Source: a virus. From it: a stretch of 35,757 nt of DNA. Shown here in pieces: positions 23,106 through 28,733 of this stretch; the stretch's first letter is position 1; every line of letters starts with the position of its first letter. The notes beneath the pieces were generated by a model. That model saw only the letters and a program-made list of their open reading frames with translations, made no database searches and was not told the origin of the DNA. The DNA is taken from positions 1-35,757 of IMG/VR virus record IMGVR_UViG_3300048010_000106; one strand, written 5' to 3'. The position numbers and the translations under genes are program-made.

Positions 23106-24528
23106 AATCCTCTGGGTGTTGTATAAACCCACCTTCGCGGAAACGTCGGAGAGCCTGTGTTACTGTATCAACAAAATCATCATTTTCGCCAACAGGAAAT
23201 GAGGCACACTCCTCGATTACTTCCTCTGCCCAACGAGTATCTGGAGCCCATACTAAACCACTTTCTAGGATTGGCGCAATGGAGTTTACACGAGTAAATT
23301 TATCATTACCTCTACTCGGCGCATAATTCTGCACCGGAATACCCATACTACGCAGTTCTTGCGTCAGCGGCATACCTGTTGCTTTTGCCTCAATAATCAC
23401 ACATTCAGGCTCCCAATAATCATATTCTTCTTTAGCTATACGTTTTAATTCTGGAAAATCCCATCGGCCACGCCGCGCATCACATAGAATAATGTTTGGT
23501 GGTTCTCCCTCCAGTGGATAAAATACACCCCATGTAGTTATTGCACTATAATCAGCATTCTCTTTTTTACTAAATGCCGTATCATAAGACTGCATTATAT
23601 AACTTAATTTAGGTATATCTTCTTTATCCCACTGTTTCCACCACTCGCGTTTTAATATAGCTGTAGTTTCACTCGTCGGATTTTGCTGCCATTGCGCTTC
23701 CCATTTACCTACGGATAATGAAGCCTTAACCTTTAACAACTCATCTTTTTTCCAAAACTCAGGCCACAATACTTTATCATCTTCTAATAAAGCAGGAAAC
23801 TCTACTACTTCCCACTGGTCAGCCAGTACATCTCGCGCCTGTTGTTTTAATAATTTACCCGTCAAATCAATCTCTGACCAACGCGTCATTACAATCACAA
23901 TTGATCCTCCCGGCTGTAAACGCTGCCGTGGACCACTTGTATACCACTCATATGCATTCTCTAATGCTGCTGGTGACATTGCATCTTGTTCACTGTGCGG
24001 GTCATCAATAATCATTAAATCCGCACCACGGCCTGTAATCGCACCGCCAACACCAGCCGCAAAATATTCACCGCCAGCATGTGTCTCCCATCGGCCAGCC
24101 GCCGAACTATCCTGCCGTAATTTCACATCGGGAAAGACCAGAGAGTAATCGTTACTGTTCATAAGGTTACGCACCTTACGACCAAACCGCACCGCCAGTT
24201 CACCTGTATGCGTTGCCTGTATTATCTTTAATTTTGGATTTAAGCCCATTAAATAACTCGGCAATAAATAACTGGCAAACTCTGACTTTGTATGTCGCGG
24301 TGGCATATTCACAATTAACCGCTTAATACTGCCATCAGCTAGGCCATTAAACTTCTTTGCCATTATCTTATGGTGCTTCCCCTCAATAAACTCAGGCCAT
24401 ACTGTTTTGCAATAGGCCATAAAATCCGCTCTCGCGCGATCACTCGAGATATGTTGCTTCTGCTTCTCAAGCAACCGTGCATACTGCTTCAATACTTCTT
24501 CGGGGATGTTTACCGGAACATCAGTCAT
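23056..24528 (-). CDS. terL: Terminase large subunit
   Basis: The 490-residue product is the ATP-driven packaging motor with nuclease activity. The ATPase domain has the deviant Walker A PPRHTKS (residues 76-82), the Walker B LMIIDDPHSE (Asp175, Asp176), and a coupling-like VMTRW (213-217). The nuclease domain has Asp315 (SYDTAFS), a conserved Glu380 (CVIIEAKATG) and Asp454 (DDFVDTVTQAL), the usual acidic metal-binding trio. It overlaps the small helical gene at its C-terminal end and is separated from the small terminase by an accessory insert. Motif order and length fit phages with PPRH-type large terminases. Confidence 0.92.
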   Translation of the reverse strand: MTDVPVNIPEEVLKQYARLLEKQKQHISSDRARADFMAYCKTVWPEFIEGKHHKIMAKKFNGLADGSIKRLIVNMPPRHTKSEFASYLLPSYLMGLNPKLKIIQATHTGELAVRFGRKVRNLMNSNDYSLVFPDVKLRQDSSAAGRWETHAGGEYFAAGVGGAITGRGADLMIIDDPHSEQDAMSPAALENAYEWYTSGPRQRLQPGGSIVIVMTRWSEIDLTGKLLKQQARDVLADQWEVVEFPALLEDDKVLWPEFWKKDELLKVKASLSVGKWEAQWQQNPTSETTAILKREWWKQWDKEDIPKLSYIMQSYDTAFSKKENADYSAITTWGVFYPLEGEPPNIILCDARRGRWDFPELKRIAKEEYDYWEPECVIIEAKATGMPLTQELRSMGIPVQNYAPSRGNDKFTRVNSIAPILESGLVWAPDTRWAEEVIEECASFPVGENDDFVDTVTQALRRFREGGFIQHPEDYDDYVDAPPRSTAYYG

Positions 24529-24696
24529 AATATTCTAATAATATAAAAATTTCTACGGCGCAATGATCTCGGATCAATGTTTCAAAAAGGGGGGTGGGGT
24601 ACGCCGCAATAATTATCTGACTACTGCCGAAGTCGAGAGAACCGTGTACTGCGCTGTGCTGGTACAGGTTCATCGCTCTCTTAGGGGGGTTGCCCT

Positions 24697-24712
24697 GTTG
24701 CAAAAGTGCAAC
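24697..24712. promoter_or_regulatory. Perfect inverted repeat GTTGCA-N4-TGCAAC
   Basis: Six-base arms GTTGCA and TGCAAC flank AAAG. It could be an operator or a small hairpin. A related string, TTGCACTTTTGGCAC, occurs at 32821-32835 upstream of another gene, so a shared binding site is possible. Confidence is low. Confidence 0.35.
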
Positions 24713-24729
24713 ACTGTAACAAATGTGCA

Positions 24730-24753
24730 GCGGGGTACCTTTTGGCACCCCGC
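24730..24753 (-). terminator. Stem-loop after the 171-aa gene, possible weak terminator
   Basis: A ten-base stem (GCGGGGTGCC with GGTACCCCGC, one mismatch that becomes a wobble in minus-strand RNA) with a four-base loop follows the stop of the gene at 24763. The bases after it are only moderately T-rich, so it may act as a weak terminator or only stabilise the RNA end. Confidence 0.45.
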
Positions 24754-24762
24754 CGCTAGGGG

Positions 24763-25278
24763 TTAGCTTGCCAGCACTAGCTTGCCAAACGCTGTGCCAT
24801 ATGTATTGGCTGTTTGGCTGGACAGGTTAAAGCCACCGTTTAGTATTGCGGCAACCGCGTTTTGATTGGTTGCGGCACTGTTTGCATTTGCAAACACGCT
24901 AGCCGCCCAATGCTGGTGCGCGGCCTGTATAGCCGCCAATGGCACTGGTGCGAGCTTGGCTGGCAGTTTAGTGCTAATGCCAGCAACATTATAGCACTGC
25001 ACACCTTTAACAGTATGCTGTGGCACACCGTTTACACATGCCCATAAAATAAGGCCGCGTGCGCTAACCGCACCAGACTTTTTAGGCTGCATAACACGCC
25101 ATAATGCACCGCCACCGAACAGCACACCGTTTGCCAAGGCATTAGGCGTTAATTGCAGAGCAACATTGCCAAGGCCATTAGCGTTGATAAAGGCAACCAT
25201 AGCTGCAACATTTGTTGCGTCGGCCGCACCGTTTGCACCGTTAAAAGCCTGTGCCGCTTGTGAAGTTTTGTTAACCAT
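24763..25278 (-). CDS. Unknown Ala/Asn-rich protein with almost no acidic residues
   Basis: The 171-residue product has AAGGGG upstream of its ATG. It is Ala- and Asn-rich, has a single Asp and no Glu, and keeps some Lys. Two Cys residues lie in LILWACVNGVPQHTVKGVQC. Hydrophobic and helix-favouring sequence dominates, for example LQLTPNALANGVLFGGGALW and LAPVPLAAIQAAHQHWAAS. I recognise no family. It sits in the GC-richer accessory insert between the two terminase genes, together with a small membrane protein, and is followed by a stem-loop, so it may be a moron-like gene. It could be a small structural protein or a membrane- or nucleic-acid-associated one. Confidence 0.65.
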   Translation of the reverse strand: MVNKTSQAAQAFNGANGAADATNVAAMVAFINANGLGNVALQLTPNALANGVLFGGGALWRVMQPKKSGAVSARGLILWACVNGVPQHTVKGVQCYNVAGISTKLPAKLAPVPLAAIQAAHQHWAASVFANANSAATNQNAVAAILNGGFNLSSQTANTYGTAFGKLVLAS

Positions 25279-25363
25279 TGTTAACCCCTTTTTAGTTAAG
25301 GCCGCCGCCCCATGCGGTGGCCGTAGGTATTTTATGCCACAGGTGGGATATGGGTGTAAACCC

Positions 25364-25432
25364 CTAAAAGCACATTAATACAAAAATAATTGCAATAACC
25401 CCAATTACCGCCATTAGCATTTGTGCCGCCAT
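25364..25432 (-). CDS. Tiny hydrophobic ORF (16-22 aa), possible
   Basis: A frame of 22 codons starts at ATG 25432, or 16 codons from the ATG at 25414 that overlaps the stop of the upstream membrane protein (TAATG). Residues include AVIGVIAIIFVLMCF, one membrane-spanning stretch. TAATG coupling favours translation from 25414. Too short for any family call. Listed because the same pattern recurs in other gaps of this window. Confidence 0.3.
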   Translation of the reverse strand: MAAQMLMAVIGVIAIIFVLMCF

Positions 25433-25602
25433 GCGCTGGCATAACCAAAACCAGCAATTACGAAACCCATTAACCCCATAAATATATTGACCCAATGGTG
25501 GTCAAAAATAGGTGGCAATACAAATGCACCCGTCGCGGCAAACATTAGGGTGACGCCAGCCACCATATTAAAGGTACAGAAAAACATATATAACCAGCTC
25601 AT
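25414..25602 (-). CDS. Small two-segment membrane protein
   Basis: The 62-residue product has a strong AAAGGAG six bases before its ATG. It contains two hydrophobic segments, about 3-30 (LYMFFCTFNMVAGVTLMF...) and 36-56 (HWVNIFMGLMGFVIAGFGYA), and ends WRHKC. A short loop with PPIFDHH separates them. It lies in the accessory insert between the terminase genes, next to an unknown Ala-rich protein. No family is recognised. A membrane role, for example changing host surface or superinfection, is possible for such morons but not shown. Confidence 0.65.
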   Translation of the reverse strand: MSWLYMFFCTFNMVAGVTLMFAATGAFVLPPIFDHHWVNIFMGLMGFVIAGFGYASAWRHKC

Positions 25603-25760
25603 ATCCAGCTCCTTTGCGTTAAGTTATGTATTTACATTGCCAGCCGCCGCACTGTCTTGCCAGCACAAAATTGTCGGCACGGCCGGGACAGAAGTCTTGA
25701 GAAGTCTAGGGATGTAATGTGAGTATATATGACTGTGCATATATAATGAGATCTCTTTCT

Positions 25761-25777
25761 ATCTCCATCCATCAATC
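25761..25777. repeat. 17-bp direct repeat, copy 1
   Basis: The string atctccatccatcaatc is repeated exactly at 26539-26555, in the end of the nuclease gene. The two copies flank the unknown gene at 25825-26274. The adjacent sequence holds further CCAT repeats (to 25785). Confidence 0.8.
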
Positions 25778-25784
25778 CATCCAT

Positions 25785-25817
25785 CAAAAAAGAAGGGCTG
25801 ACCAGAAGGCCAGCCCT
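25785..25817 (-). terminator. Rho-independent terminator after the 149-aa gene
   Basis: In the minus-strand direction, AGGGCTGGCC pairs with GGTCAGCCCT (one G-U pair), loop TTCT, then TCTTTTTT. It follows the stop of the gene at 25825 by a few bases. This is a good intrinsic terminator and shows the preceding gene ends a transcription unit. Confidence 0.82.
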
Positions 25818-25824
25818 CCGTAGA

Positions 25825-26274
25825 TTATTTGGCTGGGATAACGAACAGCTCAACGAAAGCATTGCCCCAAGTCGCCTTGGCTGATGGCGACTGTCCACCA
25901 TTAAGCGCGTCAAGCAAAGCGTGGAAACGACGTGCTTTAATAGAGCGGTGAGCCATATCAACTTCTTGCAATGTGCAATTACCGTTGATCAATTGCCAAA
26001 CGACTTTGCCGCGGAGAGTATCCTTGGGCTGACCGTCAGCAGTGTACAGAGTACGCTTGCTTTCAAAAGGGAAAGGCTGTTCAGCCTTGGGGTCAACCGA
26101 AGCAACAGTACGGACCCCCACATTAAGTGGATTACCGCCAGCGTTCTCCTGGACAAATTTAAAAATGTCCTCAGCAGTAACACCGATAGATTTACGGTCC
26201 TCAGGCAAATCCTGGATACCACGAAAAATTACTTCTGCCACTTGGGACTTTTTAACTACAGCTGATTTAGCCAT
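25825..26274 (-). CDS. Unknown soluble protein with its own terminator
   Basis: The 149-residue product has AAAGGAG upstream of its ATG. The N-terminal part reads AKSAVVKKSQVAEVIFRGIQ and the centre EDIFKFVQENAGGNPLNVGV, then FPFESKRTLYTADGQPKDTL. A basic segment (HRSIKARRFHALLDALNGG) follows. It ends WGNAFVELFVIPAK. No signal, membrane segment or enzyme motif is recognised. A strong terminator directly follows the gene. A 17-bp direct repeat lies on either side of the gene-terminator unit. This suggests an independently expressed accessory gene (moron) rather than a core packaging gene. Confidence 0.7.
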   Translation of the reverse strand: MAKSAVVKKSQVAEVIFRGIQDLPEDRKSIGVTAEDIFKFVQENAGGNPLNVGVRTVASVDPKAEQPFPFESKRTLYTADGQPKDTLRGKVVWQLINGNCTLQEVDMAHRSIKARRFHALLDALNGGQSPSAKATWGNAFVELFVIPAK

Positions 26275-26397
26275 AACAATGCTCCTTTCTACGAGCAGTA
26301 CCGCGACACCATTGCCGCTTTGGTAAGTATAGAGTAGCGCAGTTGATGGCTGATGTAAACACTTATTTTATCATTTTGAGTAAAAAAGATAGCCAGA

Positions 26398-26412
26398 GTC
26401 GAGCAGCTCGAC
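26398..26412 (-). promoter_or_regulatory. Short perfect stem-loop GTCGAG-N3-CTCGAC after the nuclease gene
   Basis: Six-base perfect arms flank a three-base loop just beyond the stop of the nuclease gene. A T-tract (CTTTTTTAC in the minus direction) starts about 10 bases further on, so termination is possible but the spacing is poor. It could instead be a protein-binding inverted repeat in the upstream region of the 149-aa gene. Confidence 0.4.
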
Positions 26413-26433
26413 GTCAGGTGATTTCAACAGATG

Positions 26434-26874
26434 TCAGCGGATCTCTCGACCTGGATCGTCGCTCTTCATCAGTCGTCCGAGTACTCTCGCCCATCCATCA
26501 CGGTCCATCGGCCATTCCATCCGGTCATCATACACTGGATCTCCATCCATCAATCTCTGACTCAGGTGCCGACCATCTATAAATAATAGCTGCCCTGACG
26601 AAGGATGATGAACCAAGTTCCAAACGCATCCACCAACAGATGTTCTTGAGGTCTGCCATGCTATTTGATGAGGACGCCATTGTGGGAACTTCTTGTCAGA
26701 CTTTGTCGTAAGAACTTTTAGCTCAACCCAGAAGTCCTTGCCATTCAAGCAACCATTGACATCAGGCACACCTGGACTAGCCCATGACTCTACCCTAGTC
26801 CAATGCACACCGAGGGGCTTGGTTCCATCCCGTAACGCTTTCCAAAATTTAGACTCAGGTTTCTTTGTCGCCAT
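26434..26874 (-). CDS. PD-(D/E)XK nuclease, VRR-NUC / resolvase-like
   Basis: The 146-residue product contains the nuclease core SPGVPDVNGCLNGKDFWVEL followed by KV: Asp39, then Glu51 and Lys53 in the ELK motif, with an upstream RVES. RPHQIAWQ follows (Gln70). The pattern G.PD...(E)xK fits VRR-NUC-type or Holliday-junction-resolvase-like nucleases that process branched DNA in replication or packaging. It overlaps the small terminase stop by 20 bases, which suggests co-expression with packaging genes. The C-terminal part (SQRLMDGDPVYDD) is less conserved and holds one copy of a 17-bp direct repeat. It could be a resolvase trimming branched concatemers before packaging. Confidence 0.78.
   Translation of the reverse strand: MATKKPESKFWKALRDGTKPLGVHWTRVESWASPGVPDVNGCLNGKDFWVELKVLTTKSDKKFPQWRPHQIAWQTSRTSVGGCVWNLVHHPSSGQLLFIDGRHLSQRLMDGDPVYDDRMEWPMDRDGWARVLGRLMKSDDPGREIR
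26539..26555. repeat. 17-bp direct repeat, copy 2
   Basis: Exact second copy of the 17-base string at 25761-25777. It lies within the 3' third of the VRR-NUC-like nuclease gene. Confidence 0.8.
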
Positions 26875-27409
26875 CTGTTAGAACCTCCAAGTTATCCATG
26901 TCTACGACAGGGCTGGTTGATTCTATCAATGCTGGGAAGTCTTGCTGAATACGCTTAATTTCATTGACCACTTCTTCTTTACTCATTTGGTCAATCTTAC
27001 CATGGAGTATTTCTTTACGATCAATGTACAGCCCAGCCGCCTGACCTCTTGACTTTTCAGCTGTGACCGCCGCCGCATAGTTTCCGTTCTGTAAAGCGGC
27101 GTCACGGAGTTGCGCTAATTTCTGCACATGGCTTTCAAAAGTCACCTCAAACTTCTGCTGTAACTCTTTCTTTATTTCGTAAACCCTGTTCAATACTTGA
27201 GGGTAGCTACGTCCGTTAAGCATGTGACTTGCAATAGAGTGTGCATTAGATTCAGCGTACCCTGCCCTGATCGCTGCTTCCGTTTGCGTAACTTCTTCTG
27301 TAGCATAAATCATTGCAAACTTTTCCTGCATGGGTGTCAGCCCTTTTTCCACCCGAGGATTAGCTACAATGTCCAAACTATTTTTGTGAGTGACTTTTGC
27401 CTTTGCCAT
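26855..27409 (-). CDS. terS: Terminase small subunit
   Basis: The 184-residue product has the organisation of a phage small terminase: a basic start, then LTPMQEKFAMIYATEEVTQT and EAAIRAGYAESNAHSIASHM (about residues 25-63), a helix-turn-helix that binds the packaging site. A helical oligomerisation part (about 80-130, KKELQQKFEVTFESHVQKLA) follows, and the acidic C-terminus should contact the large subunit. LTP.QEKFA...Y.....TQ.EAA..AGY is the classic small-terminase opening. It starts downstream of an AT-rich leader, and no strong Shine-Dalgarno sequence is adjacent to the ATG. The large subunit lies about 2.3 kb downstream beyond an accessory insert. Confidence 0.88.
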   Translation of the reverse strand: MAKAKVTHKNSLDIVANPRVEKGLTPMQEKFAMIYATEEVTQTEAAIRAGYAESNAHSIASHMLNGRSYPQVLNRVYEIKKELQQKFEVTFESHVQKLAQLRDAALQNGNYAAAVTAEKSRGQAAGLYIDRKEILHGKIDQMSKEEVVNEIKRIQQDFPALIESTSPVVDMDNLEVLTDGDKET

Positions 27410-27491
27410 AAAATCATACTACTTTTCTATAATAGGAAGGTAAATAGAAATCGAGTCATTTCCAAAAACCAATGGCTGAAACTCGCGTAGC

Positions 27492-27509
27492 TGTCTAAAG
27501 TTTTAGACA
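27492..27509. promoter_or_regulatory. 18-bp palindrome, candidate operator
   Basis: TGTCTAAAGTTTTAGACA has eight-base complementary arms (TGTCTAAA / TTTAGACA) around two central bases. It lies about 80 bases before the small terminase start, next to an A/T-rich TATATTA stretch in the minus direction. A dimeric repressor or activator site is likely; no factor is identified. Confidence 0.5.
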
Positions 27510-27583
27510 TAATATATGATTTAGTGATATAACCCTTTGATATGATTGTATAGCCAGATAACATATATTTGAATATCGGATAG

Positions 27584-27634
27584 AGTACCATACTCCATAT
27601 TTCATTTCTGGTACTATATATAAAAGTGATGCAA
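27584..27634 (-). promoter_or_regulatory. Candidate promoter with 5' hairpin, element copy 3 (divergent)
   Basis: In the minus direction GCATCAC, then TTTTATATATAG, resembles the element at 28464 (GCATCAC...TTATTATATAG) with two bases missing between the blocks. It is followed at once by arms AGTACCA and TGGTACT (27584-27590 and 27609-27615). The other two copies also carry a hairpin directly after the TATATA. No standard -35 box is clear. Confidence is moderate to low. Confidence 0.4.
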
Positions 27635-27640
27635 TATCAG

Positions 27641-27668
27641 AGAGCCATGATCCGTAGACCATGACCCT
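27641..27668 (-). terminator. Probable early-operon terminator with UACG tetraloop
   Basis: A 12-base stem (AGGGTCATGGTC with GATCATGGCTCT) and a four-base TACG loop form in the minus-strand RNA. Three of the pairs are G-U wobbles on that strand and would be A-C mismatches in plus-strand RNA, so the structure fits only minus-strand transcription. The bases after it (CTGATATT) are only weakly T-rich, so termination strength is uncertain. Confidence 0.55.
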
Positions 27669-27683
27669 TGACCCTTTTATTGT

Positions 27684-27743
27684 TTACAGAAGTTGAATTA
27701 GCACAGCGATGATTACTGGCATTGTATCCCAGATTAAATCCAT
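27684..27743 (-). CDS. Tiny hydrophobic ORF (19 aa), possible
   Basis: An ATG two bases after the TAG stop of the gene at 27746 opens 19 codons ending at 27684. DLIWDTMPVIIAVLIQLL is a single hydrophobic stretch. GGTGG lies close upstream, and coupling to the preceding stop would allow reinitiation. It could be a chance frame, but it fits the pattern of other tiny hydrophobic ORFs in the early region. Confidence 0.35.
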   Translation of the reverse strand: MDLIWDTMPVIIAVLIQLL

Positions 27744-27745
27744 AT

Positions 27746-28150
27746 CTACCACCAACAGTGATACACGACTTGTGTACCTTCTGCCATTGCTAGCCGAGCG
27801 GCTGTTACAAACTGATGGTCATATTCCATATTTTCATTTACCACTTCCTCTTGGAATTGGTGACCATAGAAAAAACCACCTTCACTAATATTTTCGGCGT
27901 ACCCTGTGAGCACAGCTTTTTCAAGCTGGTCAATATCAGCTTCGGTAAGTACCATATCATTACAATTAAGCTCAACGGCTGGTCTACCAGTTTTTTCAAA
28001 CCATAATTGCTCCATTAAATCTTGGAGCCGACTGTGTTTGCGCCAGTAGAATTCTTGGTCGGCCGTTTTTACAGTATACTCTTTACCAGTATCTGTATCG
28101 GTGCGTTTTTCGGTTTTAACGCCAATCATACCGTATTGATCTAATCCCAT
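27746..28150 (-). CDS. Conserved phage protein (MGLDQY...FYWRKH family)
   Basis: The 134-residue product has an unusually strong AGGAGG before its ATG. It opens GLDQYGMIGVKTEKRTD and has a conserved TADQEFYWRKHSRLQDLMEQ. The middle reads NCNDMVLTEADIDQLEKAV and the end GGFFYGHQFQEEVV...GTQVVYHCWW. I recognise this as a recurrent phage protein, with GLD.Y, YWRK and FFFG/FFYG motifs, found in cyanophages and other marine phages. Its biochemical function is unknown. High predicted translation and an early location suggest host takeover or metabolism, but this is only inference. Confidence 0.75.
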   Translation of the reverse strand: MGLDQYGMIGVKTEKRTDTDTGKEYTVKTADQEFYWRKHSRLQDLMEQLWFEKTGRPAVELNCNDMVLTEADIDQLEKAVLTGYAENISEGGFFYGHQFQEEVVNENMEYDHQFVTAARLAMAEGTQVVYHCWW

Positions 28151-28159
28151 TGTAACCTC

Positions 28160-28423
28160 CTATATATCCATATTTTTATGGGATGGTAATGTTGAGGAAT
28201 ACATACTATCAGCACGAAGCACTAATGCTTCCTCACAAATAGGGCATGGTGTTTTATCCATATCGCTATATGCCCGAGCATAATTATTGCCGAGCATTGG
28301 CATACCGCAAAGAGTGCCATGCTCACCCGGAACACTGAAGTGCTGTTGGCCGAGTTTTTTAGTCCACTCATGCAAGCCAAGGTCATTGGCAACTTTAGAA
28401 ATATAATTAATAACTTCAGTCAT
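28160..28423 (-). CDS. Small putative zinc-binding protein
   Basis: The 87-residue product has a strong AGGAGG before the ATG. A His/Cys motif can be read: His35-x3-Cys39 (EHGTLCG) and Cys60-x2-Cys63 (TPCPICEEA), so a zinc site of the HCCC type is likely. The segment GTLCGMPMLGNNYARAYSDM is a pattern I recall in other phages and bacteria. It lies directly downstream of a candidate promoter (28464-28507) and 9 bases upstream of the gene at 27746, with which it is probably cotranscribed. Function is unknown; a small metal-binding regulator or DNA-binding protein is possible. Confidence 0.7.
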   Translation of the reverse strand: MTEVINYISKVANDLGLHEWTKKLGQQHFSVPGEHGTLCGMPMLGNNYARAYSDMDKTPCPICEEALVLRADSMYSSTLPSHKNMDI

Positions 28424-28444
28424 TGAAACCTCCTGTTAAGATCC

Positions 28445-28460
28445 GTAAGCAACTGCCTAC
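28445..28460 (-). promoter_or_regulatory. 5' hairpin after promoter element copy 1
   Basis: In minus RNA, GTAGGCA and TGCTTAC form seven pairs, one of them G-U, directly behind the TATATA of the element at 28464. The equivalent position of copy 2 carries GTAGCCA/TGGCTAC. The short loop means the inner pair may open. Confidence 0.4.
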
Positions 28461-28463
28461 CCC

Positions 28464-28507
28464 TATATAATAAGGTGTGATGCCACATGAAGTAGTATTA
28501 AATACTC
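28464..28507 (-). promoter_or_regulatory. Repeated promoter-like element, copy 1
   Basis: Minus-strand GAGTATT and ACCTTATTATATA blocks occur 25 bases apart, as in copy 2 at 28628, with equal length (44 bases). The TATTATATA is a plausible -10 region about 40 bases before the ATG of the zinc-binding gene. No standard -35 is seen. GAGTATT in this copy is also one arm of an inverted repeat (AGTATT / AATACT) with outer arms CACATG / CATGTG. Confidence 0.55.
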
Positions 28508-28522
28508 CATGTGACTATTTTG

Positions 28523-28585
28523 TTATTCAAGTACCCATACAACAATGAGCAGCATTATCACACCTAAAATGGAAAAGAGTATCAA
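28523..28585 (-). CDS. Tiny hydrophobic protein (20 aa) with strong ribosome site
   Basis: A TTG at 28585 opens 20 codons, preceded by AAAGGAGGT at ideal spacing (GGAGG, six bases, TTG). ILFSILGVIMLLIVVWVL forms a single membrane helix with one acidic end. A candidate promoter (28628-28671), a 5' hairpin (28607-28624), and an upstream terminator (28681-28707) define it as its own transcription unit. A second promoter-like element follows before the next gene. TTG starts are less common, and a frame this short can arise by chance. Still, the ribosome site and flanking signals argue it is real. Function unknown; small phage membrane peptides can act on host membrane processes. Confidence 0.55.
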   Translation of the reverse strand: MILFSILGVIMLLIVVWVLE

Positions 28586-28606
28586 TTTGTACCTCCTTTG
28601 AATGAT

Positions 28607-28624
28607 GTAGCCACCATTGGCTAC
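28607..28624 (-). promoter_or_regulatory. 5' hairpin after promoter element copy 2
   Basis: Perfect seven-base arms GTAGCCA and TGGCTAC with a four-base loop follow the TATATA of element copy 2. It sits about 15 bases before the GGAGG of the 20-aa ORF, so it would form near the 5' end of that transcript and might stabilise it. Confidence 0.5.
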
Positions 28625-28627
28625 CAT

Positions 28628-28671
28628 TATATAATAAGGTATGAGAGCCATAGAGGTTGGTCATAATACTC
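28628..28671 (-). promoter_or_regulatory. Repeated promoter-like element, copy 2
   Basis: Same 44-base frame as copy 1: GAGTATT at the upstream end and ACCTTATTATATA at the downstream end. It lies 43 bases before the TTG of the 20-aa ORF and just after a strong terminator, which is where an isolated promoter is expected. Confidence 0.55.
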
Positions 28672-28680
28672 ATCGCGAAT

Positions 28681-28707
28681 AAAAAGACGGCCACCGAAGT
28701 GACCGCC
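28681..28707 (-). terminator. Rho-independent terminator with UUCG tetraloop
   Basis: In minus RNA, GGCGGTCAC and GTGGCCGTC pair (nine pairs, two of them G-U) around TTCG, followed by TTTTTATT. The wobbles would be mismatches on the other strand, so it fits minus-strand transcription. It lies downstream of the gene that stops at 28734 and ends the preceding transcription unit. Confidence 0.8.
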
Positions 28708-28733
28708 AGTACTCTAAGGGAGGAACCTTATCA

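Larger units (their letters stand above)
24529..24762 (-). other. Intergenic leader before the large terminase
   Basis: This 234-base gap holds two stem-loops (24697-24712 and 24730-24753) and no convincing gene. An open frame from 24748 to 24521 on the minus strand overlaps the terL start by eight bases, but lacks a convincing start and a recognised family. Base composition is richer in G and C than most of the window. Confidence 0.4.
27410..27683 (-). other. Leader region between early and packaging operons
   Basis: This 274-base AT-rich gap contains the hairpin at 27641-27668 (probable early terminator), a promoter-like element (27615-27634) with a possible 5' hairpin (27584-27615), and an 18-bp palindrome (27492-27509). 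No convincing gene is present; a 25-codon frame starting at a minus-strand ATG near 27600 lacks a ribosome site. It most likely holds the start of the packaging/morphogenesis transcript. Confidence 0.6.

Noticed and set aside
24521-24748. Minus-strand open frame of about 75 codons before terL
   Set aside because: It begins with GTG, has no convincing ribosome site at that start and no recognised sequence, and sits in a stretch rich in stem-loops. Only its eight-base overlap with the terL start speaks for it.
25632-25961. Minus-strand frame of 109 codons across the terminator
   Set aside because: It crosses an intrinsic terminator and the end of the 149-aa gene, has no ribosome site and low-complexity sequence; a shadow frame.
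25921-26265. Plus-strand frame of 114 codons
   Set aside because: Antisense to the 149-aa gene; no ribosome site and no neighbour on that strand.
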